Below the pieces are notes generated by a model. The model did no database searches and was not told the DNA's origin. It saw nothing but the letters and a program-made list of their open reading frames with translations. Of a stretch of 60,460 nt of DNA, positions 32,095 to 41,152 are shown in pieces (position 1 is the first letter of the stretch; each line of letters opens with the position of its first letter). The stretch comes from Actinomadura fibrosa (GTDB lineage: Bacteria; Actinomycetota; Actinomycetes; Streptosporangiales; Streptosporangiaceae): NCBI RefSeq assembly GCF_900659615.1, contig NZ_CAACUY010000037.1, positions 1 to 60,460 on the forward strand, in the 5' to 3' direction. The position numbers and the translations under genes are program-made.

Positions 32095-33461
32095 CGGCCT
32101 TCCTCCAGACTGTCGAGCCGGACGGGCAACCCGTCCTTGGGCGAGGGCAGTGAGGTCGTGTCCAGCGGCCACTCGTAGCGCGCGGGCACGCTCCACCGAT
32201 ACCGCTGGAGCACCTGGTGCAGGATCGACTTCACCTGCATACCGGCGAAGTACATGCCGATGCACTTGTGCGCGCCGCCGCCGAACGGCGACCACGCGTA
32301 CTTGTGGACCTTGTCCTCGCGGCGTTCCGGGCCGAACCGCTCCGGGTCGAACCGCTCGGGGTCCGGCCACCACTCGGCCATGTGGTGGTTGGTGAGCGTC
32401 GGGACGACCACGGTGGTGCCCTCGGGGATGTGGAAGCCGAGGATCGAGGTGTCCTTGACGACCTTGCGGGGCAGCGCCGGGACGGGCGCCACCATCCGCA
32501 GCGCCTCCTTCATCACCATGTCGATGCCGGTCAGCTCGTCCAGGTCGGCGTAGTCGAGGCCGGGCCCGCCGCGCCGCGCGGCGAGGGCGAGCGACTCGTC
32601 CCGGAGCCGCTCCTGCCACTCCGGGAACTTGGCCAGGTAGTACGCCATCGTGGTCAGCGTGATCGTGGTCGTGTCGTGCGCCGCCATCAGCGCGAAGATC
32701 ATGTGGTTGACGACGTCCTCGTCGGTGAACCGGTGGCCGTCGTCGGTCTCGGCCGCGCAGAGCGCGGCGAACAGGTCGTCGCCGCCGTCGCGGCGCTTGG
32801 CGGGCAGGTGCCGGTAGAAGAACTCCTCCAGCACCTTGCGGGCCTGGAGGCCGCGGTGCCAGCGCAGCCCGGGCACGGGGAAGCGCACGTAGGCCGTCCC
32901 GGCGCGGACGGCGTCGATGAACGCGCCGTTGACGCGGTCGCGCTCCGCCCCGTCCAGCTCGACGCCCATGAACACGTCGGTGGCGAGGTCGAGCGTGAGC
33001 TGCTTGACGTGGTCGTAGACCTTGAAGTCCCGCCTGGGCTCCCAGGCGTCCAGGCCCTGGACGATGCCGGGCGCCATCGCCTCCATGTAGGCGTGCAGCC
33101 GCTTGCGCGTGAACGCCTGCTGCATGATGCGCCGGTGGTGCAGGTGCTCGTCGAAGTCGAGCAGCATGATGCCGCGGTAGAAGAACGGCCCGATGAAGTA
33201 GCTCCACGCGGGGCCGTTCGCGAACGCCTTGTCGCGGTTGACCAGCACGGCCTCGGCGGCCTCCGGGCCCTGCACGGTCACGGTCCGCTGCCCGAGCAGC
33301 CACCCCCAGGCGACCGGGCCGTACTTCTCGTAGCGCTCGCGGGCCACCTCGAACGGCCGCCGCATCACGGCGAGGGTGTTGCCGATGTAGGGGACGCCGG
33401 GCACGCCGGGGACCGCTTTGAGGCCGCTGCCCTCCGGCGGCGGCGCGAGGACGCTCGTCAT
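32091..33461 (-). CDS. Cytochrome P450
   Basis: 456 residues. The I-helix is MAAHDTTT, the K-helix ExxR is in KEALRM, and the haem loop is FGGGAHKCIGMYFA with the cysteine ligand. Its length and the N-terminal proline-rich hinge (PGVPGVPYIGNTL) suit a class that works on hydrophobic substrates. It needs separate ferredoxin and reductase partners, not seen here. It is coupled to the SDR and 145 bases downstream of the fusion gene, in a lipid-modifying context. Confidence 0.95.
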   Translation of the reverse strand: MTSVLAPPPEGSGLKAVPGVPGVPYIGNTLAVMRRPFEVARERYEKYGPVAWGWLLGQRTVTVQGPEAAEAVLVNRDKAFANGPAWSYFIGPFFYRGIMLLDFDEHLHHRRIMQQAFTRKRLHAYMEAMAPGIVQGLDAWEPRRDFKVYDHVKQLTLDLATDVFMGVELDGAERDRVNGAFIDAVRAGTAYVRFPVPGLRWHRGLQARKVLEEFFYRHLPAKRRDGGDDLFAALCAAETDDGHRFTDEDVVNHMIFALMAAHDTTTITLTTMAYYLAKFPEWQERLRDESLALAARRGGPGLDYADLDELTGIDMVMKEALRMVAPVPALPRKVVKDTSILGFHIPEGTTVVVPTLTNHHMAEWWPDPERFDPERFGPERREDKVHKYAWSPFGGGAHKCIGMYFAGMQVKSILHQVLQRYRWSVPARYEWPLDTTSLPSPKDGLPVRLDSLEEGR

Positions 33462-33606
33462 GGACCCTCCGGACGCCCGGCCCGGCGTGATCCGGCCGGA
33501 CGCGCAACAAATGAGCGGAATCTGTCGCTTTGTTGTAACGCAGGGAGCGCCCGTAAGTCCAGGCTTATCGGCCGCCGACTTGCCCCGGGGCCCATGCGGC
33601 CAAGGG

Positions 33607-36597
33607 TCAGCGGGCCTGGCGGGCGGCGCGGGCCTTGAGGAGCCGCCGTCGCGCCGCGTCCGTCAGCGGCCGGTACGCGCCCGACGCGTCGCGGTAGAAC
33701 GTGCGGCCGTCCCCGGCGGGCGGGACGCCCTCCTCGCTGAGCGGCACCGTCCGCAGCCTCCGCCCCGCCGTGACCGGCACCTCGTCCACCACCCGGACGA
33801 TCGCCGGGCGCAGCCCCGGCTCCACCCGCAGCAGCGCCTCCGACAGGTCGACCGGCCTGACCTCGTCCTGGTCGGGGTCGCAGACGCTGACGGCGGCCGC
33901 GGCCAGCTCGTGGTCCCCCGCCGGGATGCCGTACACCGCGACGGCGTCGATGTAGGGCAGGTCGCCGAGGGCGTCCCGGATCGGGCCCGGCGGGACGATG
34001 CCCTCCGCCGTGCGGATCAGCTCGGCGTCCCGTCCGACCAGCCAGAAGTCGCCGTCGGCGTCGCGGCGGAACAGGTCCCCGGTGATCGTCCAGGCGTCCT
34101 CGGGGGCGAACGCGCCGCGGACGGGACGGGCCGCCGCGCCAAGGGCCGACGGCCGGACCCGCGCGAGCAGCATGCCGATCTCGCCGGGCTCGCATTCGAT
34201 CGCGAACCCGTCCGGTCCCTCGGCCAGCCGGCCGCGCTCCAGGTCGTAGCGGGCGAGCCGCACCGCCGCGCTGCCCGGCAGGGGCCGCCCGAGCGAGCCG
34301 GGCTTCTTGCCGCTCAGGTTGACCAGGATCGTCTCGCCCTCGGTCGAGGCGTAGAACTCCAGCACCCGCGCCGGGGCGAACCGCTCCTCCACCCGGCGCC
34401 ACAGGCCGCGCGGCATCCCGGAGCCGATGAACAGCCGGACCGCGTGGTGCCGCTCCCCCGGATGCGGCGGCGCCTGCACGAGGTCGCGCAGCAGCGTCCA
34501 GGTGTAGGACGCGACGGTCACCCCGTACCGGCGCGCCTCGTCCCAGAACGTCTCGGGGTCGTAGGCGCTGGCCAGCGCGAGCCTCGCGCCGCCCGCGACG
34601 GCGCCGCCGAGGCTCATCAGCAGCGCGGACGGGTGCTGGATCGGCGTGATGCTGAACACCGTGTCGGACGGCGACAGCGCCGCCGACGACGCCGTCCCGA
34701 ACGCCGACAGCGCCCACCGCCGGTTCGTGATGCGGCTGGCGCGCAGGTGCTCGCCGTCGCCGCTGAACACCACGAACGCGAGGTCGCCGGCGCGTCCCGG
34801 GTTGGGCCGGTACCAGCCGGGCGGCTCCACCTCGTCGGGGTCGATGCGCTCCATGTCCACGAGCCCGCCCGCGCCGGCGTCCCCGCGGCGTCCGGCGCCG
34901 CCGAGCAGGTAGGCCTGGACGCCGTCGAGGCGGGCCGCCGCCGCAGCGTGCTCGGGGTCGGCGACGACCCGCGCGACCTGCCCGAGCCGCGCCTCGGCGG
35001 CCGGGTCCCCGTCGGGGCGCAGCAGCACCGCGACGGCGCCGAGCCGGCTCAGCGCCGCGACCAGCGCGAGCGCCGTCGGCCGCGTCCCCATCAGCACGCC
35101 GACCGCGTCGCCCTGCCGGACGCCGATGTGGATCAGCCCGCGGACGACGGCGTCGATGCGCCGCTTGGCCGCGTCGTGCGTGTACGCGCGCCCCTGGTAG
35201 AGGAAGAACACCTCGCCCGGCATGCGGGCGGCCTGCTCGTCCAGCAGCAGCCCCATCGACATGCGCGTGGTGGAGTGGATCCGCTCCAGCCGGGCCAGCC
35301 GCGGCAGGTTCTGCGCGGCCTCCCCGGCGAGCTGCCGGGTGCCCCGGACGGCCCGCGCGGCGGTCACGGCGGCGGACCGGGCGGCGCTCGTCCCGATGCC
35401 CACCGCGAGCTGGAGCCCGTACCCGGCGGGGCCGCCCGGCAGCCCGGCGGCGGGGGCCTCCTCGTCCCCGGTGACGGGCGCGACGATCTCCGGCAGGTCG
35501 GCGGCGCCGTCCCGCCAGTGCGCCCACCCGGCGACCGCGGGCCACGTCTGCGCGATCGCGAGGCTGCCGACGACCAGCCCGAAGTGCCCGGCCCGCAGCG
35601 ACGCCTCGTACACCTGGGCGCGCGGCGCGGCCCGCCGGATGCCGCGGACCATCGGCGGCGCCGCGATCTCGTCCACCTCCCCGACGAACGTGAGCACCGG
35701 GCAGGTGATGTCGGCGAGCGTGACGAGCCGGTCGCCGATGACGAACCCGCCGGTCAGCATCCGGTTGTGCTGGATGAACTGGCGGATGAACTCCGCAAGC
35801 GCCGGGCCCGGCCACGACACCCAGCCCTCCCGCTCCAGGAACCGCCGCTGCCGCTCGCGCGGCGCGAGCCGCTCCCGGTCGTGGAGCTGGAGGATGAACT
35901 CGACCCGCGACCGCACCGACTTCACCGGGCTGAGGAGCTGGAACCCGAGTCGCGTCACCCAGCCCGGCACCGCGAAATTCCCCAGGAGCGCGTCGGGGAT
36001 CCGCTCGACGCCCTCGGCCGCGAGCCAGCTCGGCAGCCCGAACGGCAGCCCGACGCTCGTGTCGGCGGGGCTCCCGAACGTCACGACCGACTCGATGCCC
36101 TCGCTCCGCCGGTACGCCGCCGCCTGGTAGACGAACATGCCGCCCTGCGAGTACCCCGCGAGGTGGACGTCCCGCCCGGTGATCCGGCGGATCCGGTCCA
36201 CGGCGTCGCTCACCGCGAGAACGTGGTCGGAGACCGTCCGCTCCAGCCCGCCCGGCTCCCGCTCAGGGGCGCCGAAGTCCACCACCCACGGGTCCACGCC
36301 GAGCCGGTGCAGCACGCCGACCGCGCTGACCCGCGAGGAGATGTCGTACACCTCCGCGGTGATCATCAGCGGCGGGACGAGCAGCACCACCGGCCGCTTC
36401 CCGTCCGCGTCCCCGGCGGGCTCCGCGTCCGGGAAGTAGTGCCGCAGCCGGTAGATCCGCTGCTCGGTCACGACCTCGCACGGAGACGCGTCCTCGTCGG
36501 TGTCGAACCCGCCGAAACGGGCGACCTCCAGGGCGTTCTGGGCGGTGGAGCCCAGGCGGGAACCCAGGCGGAGCAGCGTCTTCGCAACAGGCGGCAT
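33607..36597 (-). CDS. Fusion: PhaC-like alpha/beta hydrolase plus degenerate acyl-CoA synthetase domain
   Basis: 996 residues. The N-terminal domain (about 1-365) resembles PhaC-type hydrolases, with VVLLVPPLMI, the nucleophile elbow GYSQGG (Ser150, where PHA synthases have Cys), D309 in VGEVDE and H338 in RAGHFG, so a hydrolase triad is complete. After an Ala-rich linker, an adenylate-forming domain (about 445-990) follows. Its P-loop-like A3 motif is degraded (FSGDGEHLRAS rather than TSGTTGxPK). A5 YASTEGE and A7 TGDLF persist. The usual C-terminal catalytic lysine is arginine (TAGRRLRT). It may hydrolyse or transfer acyl chains rather than make acyl-CoA. AGG precedes the ATG. Confidence 0.85.
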   Translation of the reverse strand: MPPVAKTLLRLGSRLGSTAQNALEVARFGGFDTDEDASPCEVVTEQRIYRLRHYFPDAEPAGDADGKRPVVLLVPPLMITAEVYDISSRVSAVGVLHRLGVDPWVVDFGAPEREPGGLERTVSDHVLAVSDAVDRIRRITGRDVHLAGYSQGGMFVYQAAAYRRSEGIESVVTFGSPADTSVGLPFGLPSWLAAEGVERIPDALLGNFAVPGWVTRLGFQLLSPVKSVRSRVEFILQLHDRERLAPRERQRRFLEREGWVSWPGPALAEFIRQFIQHNRMLTGGFVIGDRLVTLADITCPVLTFVGEVDEIAAPPMVRGIRRAAPRAQVYEASLRAGHFGLVVGSLAIAQTWPAVAGWAHWRDGAADLPEIVAPVTGDEEAPAAGLPGGPAGYGLQLAVGIGTSAARSAAVTAARAVRGTRQLAGEAAQNLPRLARLERIHSTTRMSMGLLLDEQAARMPGEVFFLYQGRAYTHDAAKRRIDAVVRGLIHIGVRQGDAVGVLMGTRPTALALVAALSRLGAVAVLLRPDGDPAAEARLGQVARVVADPEHAAAAARLDGVQAYLLGGAGRRGDAGAGGLVDMERIDPDEVEPPGWYRPNPGRAGDLAFVVFSGDGEHLRASRITNRRWALSAFGTASSAALSPSDTVFSITPIQHPSALLMSLGGAVAGGARLALASAYDPETFWDEARRYGVTVASYTWTLLRDLVQAPPHPGERHHAVRLFIGSGMPRGLWRRVEERFAPARVLEFYASTEGETILVNLSGKKPGSLGRPLPGSAAVRLARYDLERGRLAEGPDGFAIECEPGEIGMLLARVRPSALGAAARPVRGAFAPEDAWTITGDLFRRDADGDFWLVGRDAELIRTAEGIVPPGPIRDALGDLPYIDAVAVYGIPAGDHELAAAAVSVCDPDQDEVRPVDLSEALLRVEPGLRPAIVRVVDEVPVTAGRRLRTVPLSEEGVPPAGDGRTFYRDASGAYRPLTDAARRRLLKARAARQAR

Positions 36598-36680
36598 CGT
36601 CGACCTCTCAGAGCGTCAACGACATGTTGTCCGTTATCACCGGCTTTAGCAATCGGAGCGCGAAGGCGCCCCGCGCGGGC

Positions 36681-38330
36681 TCAGCCGACGATGCGGGCAC
36701 CGTCCATCCGGCCCGCCTGGAGCCGCTCCCACATGTACCGGCGGCGCGGCTTGCCGCTGGACGTCCGCTGGATCAGCCCGGTGCCGACCACGATCGTCAC
36801 GTCCACGTCGTCCCCGACCCGCCGCCGCAGCATCTCGCGGACCTCGGGCGTCCACGCGTCGTCGTTCGTCTCGGCGAACAGCGCCAGGCCCTTCTGGCCC
36901 GCGCCCGGCACGCCGACCACCACGATCCGGCCCTTGCCGAGCCCGCTCACCTCGGCGATCTTGGCCTCCAGGTCCTCGACGTAGACGGAGCGGCCGCGGA
37001 CCTTGATGCTGTCGCCCATCCGGCCGAGCACGAACAGCTGGCCCTCGTGGAAGAACCCGGCGTCCCCGGTGTAGACCTTGCCGTCGATGAACCGGGTCGA
37101 CTTCGCCTCCGCGCCCGCGTAGTAGCCGGGGCACGCCGACTCGCCGCCGACCACGATCTCGCCGAGCAGCCCCTCGGCCAGCTCGTTCCCGGCGTCGTCC
37201 ACGATCGCGACCGGGACGTCCTCCTCCGGCGTGCCGCAGCCGACGACCCAGCCCGCCTTCGCGCCGAGCGACTCCGCGCCCAGCGTGTGCCGCTCCAGCA
37301 TCCGGACGGGCTGCCCGAACGCCAGCGACTCCGGATCGGGCCGCACCGCCAGCGGATCGCGGTTGACGTGGTCCATCGTGACCAGCAGCGTCGTCTCCGC
37401 CATCCCGAACGCCGGCTTGAACGCCGTCCGCGAGAACCCGTACGGCTCGACGAGCTGCGCGAACACCTCCAGCGCGTGCGGGTCGATCGGCTCCGCGCCG
37501 ATGATCGCGGTCTTCCAGCCGGACAGGTCGAGCCCGTCCAGCTGGCCGGGCTTGACCCGCCGCGCGCAGTACGCGTACGCGAACGGCGGCGCCGCCGTGT
37601 GCGCGGCCTCGGCGAAGCAGCGGATCCAGCGCGCGGGGTCGCGGATGAAGTGGTCGGGGCGCATCAGCCGCAGCGTCGCCTGCCGCGCGATCGGGGTCAG
37701 GAAGCAGCCGATCAAACCCATGTCGTGGTACAGCGGCAGCCAGGACGCCACGACGTCCTCGTCCGCGAACCCGGCCGTCCGCGCGATCAGCTCGGTGTTG
37801 GCCTCCAGGTTGTCCCAGGTGACCATGACGCCGCGCGGCGCGCCGCTGGAACCGGACGTGAACTGGAGCAGCGCCAGCTCCCCGGCCGGCTGGACCTCGG
37901 CCTCCTCCGCGGCCTGACGCGGCAGCCACGGCTCCCCGTCCAGCCCGGCGTCGGCCAGCGCCCGCCCCGCGTACTCGGCGAGCCCGTCGGACGCGATGAC
38001 CAGCACCGGCCGCGCCTGCCGCAGGATCGCCGCGACGTGCGCGACGTAGTCGTCCCCGTCCTGGAACAGCGGCGGCGTGATCAGGCACACCGTCGCGCCC
38101 GCCGCCCACACGGCGAAGTACGTCTCGATGCAGGTGAAGTCGGTCGGCAGGATCACGCACACCACGTCGCCCGGGCGCACGCCGTCCTCGATCAGCGCCC
38201 CGGCGGTCCGGCGCGCGGCGGAGGCCAGCTCGGTGTACCCGCGGTACTCCCAGCCGCCGTCATCGGACGCCAGGTGAACGCCGCGTCCGGTGTGCGGCTT
38301 GTCCAGCCAGTCCCGCAGCGCAGATGCCAT
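36681..38330 (-). CDS. Fatty acyl-AMP ligase-type adenylating enzyme (FadD-like)
   Basis: 549 residues from ATG 38330 with AAGGGA six bases upstream. Adenylation motifs are intact: TSGSSGAPRGVM (A3), GMAETTL (A5), YTGDAGFF (A7), LGRMGDSIKVRG (A8) and RTSSGKPRRR (A10 lysine). The overall pattern fits fatty acyl-AMP ligases, which activate long acyl chains for transfer to an acyl-carrier protein. No ACP or PKS is in the window, so the acceptor is unknown, and an ordinary acyl-CoA ligase remains possible. It is the first gene of the four-gene operon. Confidence 0.85.
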   Translation of the reverse strand: MASALRDWLDKPHTGRGVHLASDDGGWEYRGYTELASAARRTAGALIEDGVRPGDVVCVILPTDFTCIETYFAVWAAGATVCLITPPLFQDGDDYVAHVAAILRQARPVLVIASDGLAEYAGRALADAGLDGEPWLPRQAAEEAEVQPAGELALLQFTSGSSGAPRGVMVTWDNLEANTELIARTAGFADEDVVASWLPLYHDMGLIGCFLTPIARQATLRLMRPDHFIRDPARWIRCFAEAAHTAAPPFAYAYCARRVKPGQLDGLDLSGWKTAIIGAEPIDPHALEVFAQLVEPYGFSRTAFKPAFGMAETTLLVTMDHVNRDPLAVRPDPESLAFGQPVRMLERHTLGAESLGAKAGWVVGCGTPEEDVPVAIVDDAGNELAEGLLGEIVVGGESACPGYYAGAEAKSTRFIDGKVYTGDAGFFHEGQLFVLGRMGDSIKVRGRSVYVEDLEAKIAEVSGLGKGRIVVVGVPGAGQKGLALFAETNDDAWTPEVREMLRRRVGDDVDVTIVVGTGLIQRTSSGKPRRRYMWERLQAGRMDGARIVG

Positions 38331-38359
38331 CGTGTTCCCTTCGACGTGACCCGCGGGTA

Positions 38360-38388
38360 ACTTCACCAGCACGGCGCGGTCCCGTCAA
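38360..38388 (-). promoter_or_regulatory. Candidate promoter of the lipid operon
   Basis: TTGACG (38388-38383), 17 bases, TGAAGT (38365-38360) on the minus strand, about 30 bases before the first ATG. The -35 is good and the -10 weak. Confidence 0.4.
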
Positions 38389-38407
38389 CCGGCCGCGATC
38401 AGAAAGA

Positions 38408-38419
38408 GACCGGCCGGTC
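38408..38419. promoter_or_regulatory. Palindrome upstream of lipid operon
   Basis: GACCGGCCGGTC, a perfect 12-bp palindrome 20 bases upstream of the putative -35. It is of the form bound by many TetR or similar dimeric regulators. Confidence 0.35.
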
Positions 38420-38485
38420 ACATGGTGGTGCCCTGGTGGCCGCTCGACCGTCCCGCGCGGCGCGTCAGCCGCCCTGCGCCGCGGG

Positions 38486-38854
38486 TCAGCCGCCCTGCGC
38501 GGCGGCCCGGCGCCCCGCGAACCGCGCCGCGAGCCGCCAGCCGAGCAGCACGAACCCGAGGAACACCGTCGCCACGATCACGAAGGCGACCGCCGTCCCC
38601 TGCCCCGACACGGCCCGCAGCACCATGCCCACGGCGACGGTCGAGACCCAGATCCCGACCCCGGCGGGCACCAGCGCGTCCGCCCTCCGCCACGCCCGCG
38701 TGACCGCCCACCCGGCGGCGAGCCCCACAAGGAACGGCCACGCCGTGGCCGCGAACCCGGTCAAGCTCCCGGCCTCGTCATGCGAGGCCCGCCCGATGGC
38801 GACGAACACAACCACAGCGGCCACGTCCAGCACCCCGCCCACGACATTCCGCAT
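38486..38854 (-). CDS. DUF3054 membrane protein
   Basis: 122 residues with four hydrophobic helices (VLDVAAVVVFVAIG, TAWPFLVGLAAGWAVT, VGIWVSTVAVGMVL, VAFVIVATVFLGFVLLGW). The GRASHDE motif after helix 1 is typical of the DUF3054 family. Function is unknown. It follows the HTH gene by 9 bases and may share its transcript. A 20-bp direct duplication (GTCAGCCGCCCTGCGC) straddles its stop. Confidence 0.85.
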   Translation of the reverse strand: MRNVVGGVLDVAAVVVFVAIGRASHDEAGSLTGFAATAWPFLVGLAAGWAVTRAWRRADALVPAGVGIWVSTVAVGMVLRAVSGQGTAVAFVIVATVFLGFVLLGWRLAARFAGRRAAAQGG

Positions 38855-38863
38855 ACCCCCAGG

Positions 38864-40594
38864 CTATGACCGGTGGCGAGCGCGCATGACCGCCAACGCG
38901 AGCCAGATCGCCGCGGCGGCGTTCGGAACCAGCTCGGTGGGACTCGGCGTCCAGCCCGCCGCCGGCCGCAGGTCGGGACCGAGCCGTATGCGGTGCCCCG
39001 GCCGGAGCCACGGCTGGTCGATCCCGCCGTCGGCGTACTCCCACCCGAGCTTGACGGGACGTCCGACGGCCCTGGCCTCGTCGATCTCCCTGCCCAGCCA
39101 GCCGGGGTCGTCGATGACCAGGAGCAGGCAGATCTCCGGACGCAGCGTCAGCAGGTTGACCGACACACCGGTGTAGTAGAGGTCCCCGGCCCGCCGGGCG
39201 TCCCGCGGGTCGACGGCCCTCTCCAGCCGCGCGATCTCGGGAGTGAGCGCGGGGTCCGGCGGCTCGGTGACGTCCTCCAGTTCCCAGCCCTCGTACTCGT
39301 CGGCCGCGAACAGCTCCTCGACCCATTCACGGCAGAAGTTGCGCCACACGGAGAACTCCGCTCTCCGCGTCCGCTCCTCGGCCACCGCACGGGCGTTGAA
39401 CGGCGCGAGGATCCCCGAGGGGGCGACGTGCCGGAACCCGGGATGCGTGTTCACGTCCTCTGACCGCGCGGGCAGCAGGATGTCGTACCCGCCCTGCCCC
39501 GTGGCCAGCATCACCGTGGTCGCGTGCGAGAGGGCCGCTGCCCGGAAACGTCCCGTCTCCACCGGCCCGGCCTCTGGCCCGTACTCCCGCCTGATGCGCT
39601 CATGCAGGTAAGCGCGCCGGCGAAGCGCGCTCAACGGCACCGGCGCGTCGAGGTCGGGACGCCCGTCCAACGCGGCCACCAGCTCCGCGTCGAGATCCTC
39701 CGAGGTGACCAGGGAGACGAAGTAGCGGCTCAGGAACGCATCGATCTTCGGCCCGCCCTCGTGACGGAGCCGCCCGAAGGCGAAAGCGGCCCCGGGGAAC
39801 AGATGGCGGAGCTGCTCGGGATCGGACCGCTTCGTCTCCAGGTACGACGCGTAGAGCTCATCGAACCGCGGGCGCCCGAAGCGGTCGAACTCGAAGTCGT
39901 CATAGTCGCCTTCTCCGGGCACGCGATCCCCCTGGAGATCACCGAGAGCCGCCTCCACGTCCCGCCACTGGCTGCGAGGCGCGGGGAACGCGGTGATCGG
40001 CATCTCCACACCCCACAACTCGACCAGCGGATGGGCGGGATAGATCTCGCGCAGCGTCGCGGACAGCCCCCGATGACCCAGCACACGCCCGAGACGCTCC
40101 CGCTCGGCTATCGCCGCTCCGCTGAGCCGGGACGGCCTCGCCGCGGGCCGGGGCGGCGGTAACGGCGAATCGGCCAGGATCCCGTCCTCGATCCTCTGCC
40201 GCCAGGTCCTCCACTCGTCCAGCGTCCCCCAGGCCCGGTGCGGACCGCCGGCCGGCACCTTCCTGCCCCTGCGATAGCAGGTCACGACGAAGGCCTCGAC
40301 GAAGTACTCGTCCTGAAGGGTCAGCTCCTCGCCCCGGAGCTTCCGGGACAACCTGGTCTTCGACGCACCGCGCACGCCGTACGGCTTCCCGTCCGTCATC
40401 CCCTCGACCAGCTCGGCCTGGCTGAGCTTGGCGAGCTGGAAGAGCCGGATCAACGTCGCCCAGAGATGCCGCCCCTTAGCCACGTCGTCCGGCTCATCCG
40501 GCTCGCCAGGCTCGCCGCCCGAGGGCCGCTCCCGGTCCGGGTTCCGTTCGTCCCGTTGATCAAGCCCGCCGCCGTTCCCGGCCGATCCTGGCAA
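38864..40594 (-). CDS. Unrecognised HTH-containing protein
   Basis: 576 residues from a TTG with GGAGG eight bases upstream; the frame is open beyond it but without coding character. Residues about 15-40 are a charged repeat (GGEPGEPDEPDD). An XRE-like helix-turn-helix segment follows (LWATLIRLFQLAKLSQAELVEG, then ASKTRLSRKLRGEELTLQDEYF). The remaining 450 residues match no family I know; they include DYDDFEFDRFGRPRF, a Trp-rich stretch WRNFCREWVEELF, and a C-terminal WLALAVMRARHR. It lies next to an initiator tRNA and opposite a small membrane ORF. Confidence 0.8.
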   Translation of the reverse strand: MPGSAGNGGGLDQRDERNPDRERPSGGEPGEPDEPDDVAKGRHLWATLIRLFQLAKLSQAELVEGMTDGKPYGVRGASKTRLSRKLRGEELTLQDEYFVEAFVVTCYRRGRKVPAGGPHRAWGTLDEWRTWRQRIEDGILADSPLPPPRPAARPSRLSGAAIAERERLGRVLGHRGLSATLREIYPAHPLVELWGVEMPITAFPAPRSQWRDVEAALGDLQGDRVPGEGDYDDFEFDRFGRPRFDELYASYLETKRSDPEQLRHLFPGAAFAFGRLRHEGGPKIDAFLSRYFVSLVTSEDLDAELVAALDGRPDLDAPVPLSALRRRAYLHERIRREYGPEAGPVETGRFRAAALSHATTVMLATGQGGYDILLPARSEDVNTHPGFRHVAPSGILAPFNARAVAEERTRRAEFSVWRNFCREWVEELFAADEYEGWELEDVTEPPDPALTPEIARLERAVDPRDARRAGDLYYTGVSVNLLTLRPEICLLLVIDDPGWLGREIDEARAVGRPVKLGWEYADGGIDQPWLRPGHRIRLGPDLRPAAGWTPSPTELVPNAAAAIWLALAVMRARHRS

Positions 40595-40626
40595 TCGACG
40601 AACCTCCCACGGAGAGGACGATCCCG

Positions 40627-40845
40627 ATGCGCGACAGAGTACGCCCCCGCGAACAGCGCCACCCGGCCGCGACGACGGCGGTCGTGATCGCGCTGTCCGC
40701 CCTGGCGGCGGCCCTGGCGGCCTTCCAACCCCTGCTAGCCCAGATCGCGGCCTTCGCCCTGAGCGTCGGAGCGTCCGCCCACACCGCGGCCGACCTCGCC
40801 CTACGCCTGACCGACCGCAGGCCCCCGAACGAGGAGGACCACTGA
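40627..40845 (+). CDS. Small predicted membrane protein, divergent from HTH gene
   Basis: 72 residues, ATG preceded by GGAGAGG. A basic N-terminus (MRDRVRPREQRH) is followed by one long or two short hydrophobic helices (AVVIALSALAAALAAF, IAAFALSVGA) and an acidic end. Only 32 bases separate its start from the TTG of the HTH gene, and the two ribosome sites nearly touch. No family is recognised. Confidence 0.55.
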   Translation: MRDRVRPREQRHPAATTAVVIALSALAAALAAFQPLLAQIAAFALSVGASAHTAADLALRLTDRRPPNEEDH

Positions 40846-40977
40846 CCAAAGACCCCAACGACCAACAAAGAGAAAGAGGCAGGCGCCCAACCCCCAACAA
40901 GCGAAAGGGCGGGTGGGCGGGGGACGGATGGCGGAGGAAGGGGGGCTCCGGGGGGTCGCCCCCCGGGCGGAACGACG

Positions 40978-41023
40978 AAGGTCCGGCGAGGGAGCAAGCG
41001 AAGCTTGCGACCAGCCGGACCTT
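40978..41023 (-). terminator. Compound hairpin downstream of initiator tRNA
   Basis: AAGGTCCGGC (40978-40987) pairs with GCCGGACCTT (41014-41023). Inside is GCAAGC-GAA-GCTTGC. It lies ten bases after the tRNA 3' end and probably stops its transcription. Confidence 0.6.
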
Positions 41024-41032
41024 CGGACCGAG

Positions 41033-41106
41033 TAGCGGGGGCAGGATTTGAACCTGCGACCTCTGGGTTATGAGCCCAGCGAGCTACCGAACTGCTCCAC
41101 CCCGCG
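41033..41106 (-). tRNA. Initiator tRNA-Met (CAT), copy 1
   Basis: 74 bases without CCA. The anticodon loop is CTCATAA flanked by GGG/CCC, the three G:C pairs that mark initiator tRNA. The first acceptor position is an unpaired C against T, also an initiator feature. The T-loop is TTCAAAT. It is identical to 51456-51529. Confidence 0.95.
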
Positions 41107-41152
41107 GCGTTGGTTCAACTGTATGGGGCTGGGTGGGCTTGCGCAAACCGGT

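Noticed and set aside
31039..32178. Plus-strand frame across the MpaB-like end and SDR gene
   Set aside because: It runs antisense to a well-supported SDR and in a shifted frame of the MpaB-like gene, with Arg/Gly/Pro-rich composition only.
33607..36597. Class III polyhydroxyalkanoate synthase
   Set aside because: The nucleophile is serine in GYSQGG, not cysteine. The protein is fused to an adenylation domain, and no PHA granule genes are near.
33418..36984. Very long plus-strand open frame (1188 codons) opposite the fusion gene
   Set aside because: It is a reverse-frame shadow caused by high GC. It has Arg/Pro/His-rich low-complexity sequence and no family features, while the minus strand has clear domains.
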